Source: an uncultured bacterium (lineage in GTDB: Bacteria; Cyanobacteriota; Vampirovibrionia; Gastranaerophilales; Gastranaerophilaceae). From it: a stretch of DNA of 64,000 bases. A model generated the notes under the pieces. The model saw nothing but the letters and a program-made list of their open reading frames with translations. It was not told the origin of the DNA and ran no database searches. Made by a program: the position numbers and the translations under genes. The stretch is from NCBI GenBank assembly GCA_902475545.1, contig CABRZP010000010.1, forward strand, positions 8,305 through 72,304, given 5' to 3'. This document shows positions 60,339 through 64,000 of this stretch, piece by piece; within the stretch, counting starts at the first letter, position 1; every line of letters starts with the position of its first letter.

Positions 60339-61451
60339 CTAATCCTTTTTTAATGGAATATAAATATTGTATTCTGCACCATTCATCATTTCAGATGTAA
60401 TGTTTATGTATCCTTCGGTTCTTTTTGTTAAAATACTGGCTGTACCCAGTCTAATTGCTCTTAATAAATTTTTCTTTCCTTTTTCCAGTTGAGCATAAGG
60501 GTCACATAAATATTTCATTTCTTCTTCAGCTATTCCAACGCCTGTATCTTTTACGGATAGTTTCAGGTATTTGTCTTCACTAAATCCCAATTGGGAAATT
60601 GTTTCCTCATCCGGTTGGGATAATGTTACCATGATATATCCGGAATCGGTCATTGATACAGATGTTTCTAATATATTTTCAAATATTTTTTTCACAGCTT
60701 TTAAATCAGAATAAATGATTCTTTTTTCAAGTCCGCTGTGTTCAAAATTAAAGTTAATTTTTTTGTCTTCGATAATCGGTTCAAAGTCTTTTATAATAGC
60801 TTTTAAAGTTTCGACGATATCGAATTTTTGACAATCTTGTTCATATAAAGACGATTCGGTATAAGTAAATTCTAAAAATTTATCCATAAAATGATATAAT
60901 TCATTTGAATTTGAATTAATTATTTTAATATATTTTTTCTGTTTATCTGTTAAATCACCTGCAATACCGTCTAACAAACCTTTTGAAAAGCCGATAACTG
61001 AACTGATTGGTGATTTAATTTCGCCTTCAATTTTAACCAGCATTGCATTTTTTTCACCGTTAAATCTTGCAATTTTTTCTTCTGTTTCAATTGAATTTGT
61101 CAGTTTGGTTAAATCTCTGATAGAAACACAATAGCTGTTTCTTTTTGCGTAGGTATTGATTTCTACCGGAAATTCTCTACCTGGAACTTTAGCAATTGCA
61201 GGCATTGGTCTATTTTCTTTTGCGGATGTATTCAAGATTTCCATACCGTTATAGATATAGTCATCTACTATTATAGGATTTTCTTCATCAATAACAAATC
61301 CAAATGTTTTAAATGCTTTTTTATTTGCGTGTTCAATAAAACCTTTGCTGTTAACATATATAATTGCATCAGGCAAATTGTTTATTGTATTAAATGCAGA
61401 AACAGACCACCAAATATTTTTTACCAATCCTAATAAATTCATAATTTGCAT
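60339..61451 (-). CDS. Degenerate PAS-histidine-kinase-like protein
   Basis: 370 residues, no membrane helix beyond a hydrophobic start. A PAS domain (about 20-125, LPDAIIYVNSKGFIEHANKK) is followed by a HisKA-like helix where the acceptor region reads KIEGEIKSPISSVIGF (about 140), so the His is replaced by Gly. In the ATPase domain the N-box is altered to IFENILETSV and the G2 box lacks GxGLGL. The G1 DTGVGI remains. It is probably a pseudokinase or a regulator. Ribosome-binding site AAAGGATG. An operon with the ABC ATPase gene, one base apart. Confidence 0.85.
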   Translation of the reverse strand: MQIMNLLGLVKNIWWSVSAFNTINNLPDAIIYVNSKGFIEHANKKAFKTFGFVIDEENPIIVDDYIYNGMEILNTSAKENRPMPAIAKVPGREFPVEINTYAKRNSYCVSIRDLTKLTNSIETEEKIARFNGEKNAMLVKIEGEIKSPISSVIGFSKGLLDGIAGDLTDKQKKYIKIINSNSNELYHFMDKFLEFTYTESSLYEQDCQKFDIVETLKAIIKDFEPIIEDKKINFNFEHSGLEKRIIYSDLKAVKKIFENILETSVSMTDSGYIMVTLSQPDEETISQLGFSEDKYLKLSVKDTGVGIAEEEMKYLCDPYAQLEKGKKNLLRAIRLGTASILTKRTEGYINITSEMMNGAEYNIYIPLKKD

Positions 61452-61624
61452 TACATCCTTTTATAGTATATAATACATCATAACATGAAAAATTATTGAG
61501 AAATTACATGTAAATTTTTGTAATTTTTTTTAACAAAAGTAGCAAAAAATATTATTTAGGTGTTTTCTAACAAAAAACCAACATGAAGATAAGACGAAAA
61601 ATTTTCTGAAAGTAAGGTGATACT

Positions 61625-61954
61625 ATGAGAGAAATCGACAACAACAAAATGAATAGTGTAAATTTTAAAGGTATTCAAAAACCTGCACTAGAAGAACCTG
61701 TAGCAGAACCAGCTCCTGCTGTGCCTGCTGAAACAAAAGAAATTAGTGATTTGTCTGCAATGCCTGCTGCTGCGTTGGGTAAATCTCAAGTTTCTTCTGA
61801 TTCTTTAGAAAATGATATGAAATTTTTAGAAAAGAATCCAAAACTTGCTGAAGAATTAAATAAGGCAATTGATAAATATGCCGAAGAACACAGCGAAGAA
61901 GATACTCTAAAAATGATTGAAAAAATGCATCAAGAATTTGTTGTAAAAAAATAA
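61625..61954 (+). CDS. Small protein of unknown function
   Basis: 109 residues with an Ala/Pro/Glu-rich N-terminal half (EEPVAEPAPAVPAETKEI) and a helical C-terminal half (LENDMKFLEKNPKLAEELNK). It lacks a signal peptide, metal sites and cysteines. AAGGTGA ribosome-binding site. The segment NSVNFKGIQKPA near the start resembles the short leader of several small proteins in such genomes. Function unknown. Confidence 0.6.
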   Translation: MREIDNNKMNSVNFKGIQKPALEEPVAEPAPAVPAETKEISDLSAMPAAALGKSQVSSDSLENDMKFLEKNPKLAEELNKAIDKYAEEHSEEDTLKMIEKMHQEFVVKK

Positions 61955-62081
61955 ACACGAATATAATCCGGTAGTATGTTTTTAACATCCTTCCGGATAC
62001 AAAATGGACTTTTAGAGATAAAGAAGAATTTTAAATCAATTATAAATAATTCTTCCGTCAATTCGTTTCCTTTAAATTTTA

Positions 62082-62537
62082 CTAATCATTTGCACTGGTT
62101 AAGAAATTAACCAATCCTTGCAGTCCCAGTTTGTAACTATCTGATTTGAAACCTGTAATTTGCCCTACGCAAACATCTGCAAACATTGAATTATGTCGGA
62201 ATTCTTCTCTTTTGTATATGTTTGAAATATGAACTTCGACAGTAGGAATTTTTACAGATGTAAGTGCATCTCTGATGGCTACACTGGTATGTGTATATGC
62301 TCCGGCATTTAAAACTATTCCATCAAAATTCCCAAGTGCATATTGAATCTTTTCTATAATTTCGCCTTCAAAATTGCTCTGGAATATTTCAAGATTAATA
62401 CCCAGTTCAAAAGAATATTCGTGTAATTCCATTTCTAAATCTTTGTAGGATTTAGAACCATATTGTTCCGGTTCTCTTACTCCTAACATGTTAAGATTTG
62501 GACCATTGATTATAAGGATGTTTAGATTTTTTTCCAT
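62082..62537 (-). CDS. aroQ: 3-Dehydroquinate dehydratase, type II
   Basis: 151 residues, the usual size. Conserved INGPNLNMLGVREPEQYG, QSNFEGEIIEKIQ, LNAGAYTHTSVAIRDAL and the catalytic region EVHISNIYKREEFRHNS. It converts 3-dehydroquinate to 3-dehydroshikimate in the shikimate pathway. Single gene. TATTAT six bases before the ATG, no ribosome-binding site. Confidence 0.96.
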   Translation of the reverse strand: MEKNLNILIINGPNLNMLGVREPEQYGSKSYKDLEMELHEYSFELGINLEIFQSNFEGEIIEKIQYALGNFDGIVLNAGAYTHTSVAIRDALTSVKIPTVEVHISNIYKREEFRHNSMFADVCVGQITGFKSDSYKLGLQGLVNFLTSAND

Positions 62538-62543
62538 AGCATA

Positions 62544-62549
62544 ATAATA
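62544..62549 (-). promoter_or_regulatory. -10 box, leaderless start of aroQ
   Basis: On the minus strand TATTAT, then TATGCT, then ATG. Confidence 0.55.
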
Positions 62550-62710
62550 ACATAAAAAATACGTTTTGTAAATTTTTGTAAAAAAATATACTTATCATGT
62601 ATACCAAATTTGCATGCTTGACATATCATGCATGTACAAACTATCCCAAAATCTCCTCCCAAGATTATTGTTCAAGTCGCAAAAAGTTGTGACTTTTTTT
62701 TTGCCCCGAG

Positions 62711-62862
62711 GTCCTCACCGGACGGGGTACTCTGCCACCAATATCGGTAAGACTTGAGCAAGTTTGCATAACTTATCCTCGCCGGACGGGGGATTTTGCT
62801 ATCAATATTGGTGGAGCGTTGTGGAATAGCCTCAAGGCTTTTCTCGTTGGACAGGGTATAAT
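62711..62862. repeat. Short tandem array of a 39-base repeat
   Basis: Two clear copies (62711-62749 and about 62774-62812) and a partial third from about 62841. Each has the core CCTC(A/G)CCGGA(C/G) followed by GGG, and the right end (T/C)CAATAT(T/C)GGT, which is palindromic. Single copies sit inside the large repeats at 17027-17065 and 31669-31707. The gaps between copies (24-28 bases) are unrelated. The array ends near AATATTTACCCC, like the tail of the large repeats. It fills the 340-base gap between aroQ and the next gene. Confidence 0.75.
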
Positions 62863-62878
62863 AAATAATATTTACCCC

Positions 62879-63145
62879 TTACCCCTCGTGTATACTCATC
62901 TGGGAAGATACTTCCGCAACAATTCTGGCAATATCAGAACCGCCAATTGATACTTCTAAAATTAATGGTGCATAGATTAATATTGTTTCACGGAAAGCCA
63001 TTGTATCAACATCAATTACGCTAAATTCAATAAAATCATCACCGGCATAGATTAATTTACCATATTCTCCTCCGGTTGCCCATCTTATAAATAAATACTG
63101 GTTTTCAAATTCTTTAAGCTTCTCTACTAATTTCATAAAATACAC
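62879..63145 (-). CDS. Small beta-rich protein of unknown function
   Basis: 88 residues from ATG 63145 with AGGTG upstream. A second ATG lies at 63136. A helix (KLVEKLKEFENQ) is followed by strands with the look of a small barrel (YLFIRWATGGEYGKLIYAGD, FIEFSVIDVDTMAFRETILI), a little like Sm-fold proteins. No RNA-binding signature is clear. Its stop lies at the edge of the 39-base repeat array. Confidence 0.6.
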   Translation of the reverse strand: MYFMKLVEKLKEFENQYLFIRWATGGEYGKLIYAGDDFIEFSVIDVDTMAFRETILIYAPLILEVSIGGSDIARIVAEVSSQMSIHEG

Positions 63146-63200
63146 CTAAAACCCTTACAATAATATCTTAACTATGTTTATTAATTAGTCAACCAACAGT

Positions 63201-63842
63201 TTAAATAATAAATGTTCTTAAAGAACCATCCTGATGGTATAATCCGCCGCCACAAACAGTTTCAACTACTTTTAAGATAACTTCACGTGGGGCATCAACT
63301 TGATTTAGAGTAAATTCTTGACCTGTATGTTTGATTTTGAAAATACATTTTTGATTTTGATCAGCAGGTACATATAGTGATGCAATTTCATTTTCGAGAA
63401 GTTTTACAATTTCGTCTTCTCTGTCTTTTGCATCTTTTATTATTTCGTTATAATTACCTCTTAATGCCATAATTCTGTTAGAGAAGATGTGTCTTCCGTC
63501 TTCCCTGTAAAGTGCTTGAGGTTGGAAATTACAACGGGTTGTAAAGCTCATTTTGTGCCATAGGATATTGATAATTGCTGTTGATTTGAGTGCATCAGAT
63601 TCAACATATATATTTTGTGTGGTAACTCCGCGTGATGAGAATGACTGTTTTAAATTGTTAGAAACAAGTTCAAGACAATCAACCATTCTTGAAAATATAT
63701 CGTTAGTGTTTACGGTTGAATGCTGGTAATCTAAAAACTGTTTATACATATGAGAAGAAACGAGTTCAACTCTTTCTTGTATAACAATATCTTTCTTTGT
63801 AGCTGTTTCTGAGTTATCAAAACTTTCAAAATTATTTAGCAA
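63201..63842 (-). CDS. Unknown 213-residue protein
   Basis: 213 residues from a TTG start with AAAAGGATACG upstream. It is likely soluble, with a Cys pair in VETVCGGGLYHQDG near the C-terminus and an acidic helical middle (DAKDREDEIVKLLENEIASL). The segment NILWHKMSFTTRCNFQPQAL is beta-rich. It lies 56 bases upstream of the gene at 62879, in the same direction, so both may be one unit. Not recognised. Confidence 0.65.
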   Translation of the reverse strand: MLNNFESFDNSETATKKDIVIQERVELVSSHMYKQFLDYQHSTVNTNDIFSRMVDCLELVSNNLKQSFSSRGVTTQNIYVESDALKSTAIINILWHKMSFTTRCNFQPQALYREDGRHIFSNRIMALRGNYNEIIKDAKDREDEIVKLLENEIASLYVPADQNQKCIFKIKHTGQEFTLNQVDAPREVILKVVETVCGGGLYHQDGSLRTFII

Positions 63843-64000
63843 TTTCGTATCCTTTTGTATACCATATTTTTAGAATAAACATGTTTTATTGTAAAGATTA
63901 TATATTTTTTCGTTACAAAAAGGAATACTTATAAAGACTTATTTACAATAATTATTATTTGAAAAATTTTCAGAAAAGAGGCGGGCTGCAAATATTTTGC

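Noticed and set aside
62711..62862. CRISPR array from the 39-base repeats with 24-28 base gaps
   Set aside because: Only two full copies, which differ from each other. Single copies also occur inside unrelated repeats, and no cas genes are present.

Overview
The window is AT-rich, densely packed bacterial DNA from a strict anaerobe with two membranes. Its gene content resembles gut Vampirovibrionia (Melainabacteria, order Gastranaerophilales). The reasons are the prepilin-type leader KKYAFTLAEVLITL, many small lineage-specific proteins, a yggS-sepF pair of the kind shared by Gram-positives and cyanobacteria, an [FeFe]-hydrogenase operon, rubrerythrin, and outer-membrane genes (LptF/G-type permease, AsmA/TamB-like giant, porin-like barrel). 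The taxonomic call is inference. No rRNA, tRNA, CRISPR array, prophage or transposase gene was found.

Layout. 0-4.4 kb: a pilin-like protein, dnaK, and a tandemly duplicated pair of small membrane-protein genes. 4.4-10.6 kb: a large unknown protein, dnaA-ruvA, a CNNM/CorC transporter and small secreted or unknown proteins. 10.6-13.8 kb: a threonine operon (hom, a small membrane protein, thrC) and an XRE regulator with twin palindromic operators shared with a divergent acetyltransferase. 14.6-16.5 kb: rpmB, a MerR-like protein and recA. 16.7-17.2 and 31.3-31.8 kb: two copies of a roughly 0.5 kb non-coding repeat. 17.2-27.9 kb: mini-RNase III, two exported proteins, an LptF/G permease, gatA, an orphan DNA methyltransferase, mutL, and sepF-yggS. 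28-31.3 kb: a structured intergenic region, two glycosyltransferases, a ZIP transporter and a DUF2023 protein. 31.9-35.1 kb: rplI, then a core-MetE-like methyltransferase, a CooC-like ATPase and folD. 35-42 kb: a ferritin-like diiron protein, a holin-like membrane protein, a sensor kinase, a membrane metallopeptidase-like protein and a CCA-adding-type nucleotidyltransferase. 42.1-47.1 kb: a five-gene [FeFe]-hydrogenase operon (2Fe-2S protein, sensor-type hydrogenase with PAS, SpoIIE-type phosphatase, 2Fe-2S protein, catalytic-type hydrogenase). 47-64 kb: flavoprotein, permease, DJ-1, HD, TPR, porin, pgi, rubrerythrin, AsmA-like, sugar-ABC ATPase with a degenerate histidine kinase, aroQ and unknowns.

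The genes fit a fermentative lifestyle: sugar uptake and glycolysis feed ferredoxin, the hydrogenase vents electrons as H2 and may be tuned by its linked sensor and phosphatase, and rubrerythrin plus a diiron protein handle oxygen stress.

The most striking non-gene signal is promoter architecture. Eleven genes with no ribosome-binding site have a -10-like hexamer exactly six bases before the start codon, which predicts leaderless mRNAs. The rest of the genes mostly have clear Shine-Dalgarno sites. The second is the pair of dispersed repeats, whose flanking stems differ in sequence but keep their pairing.
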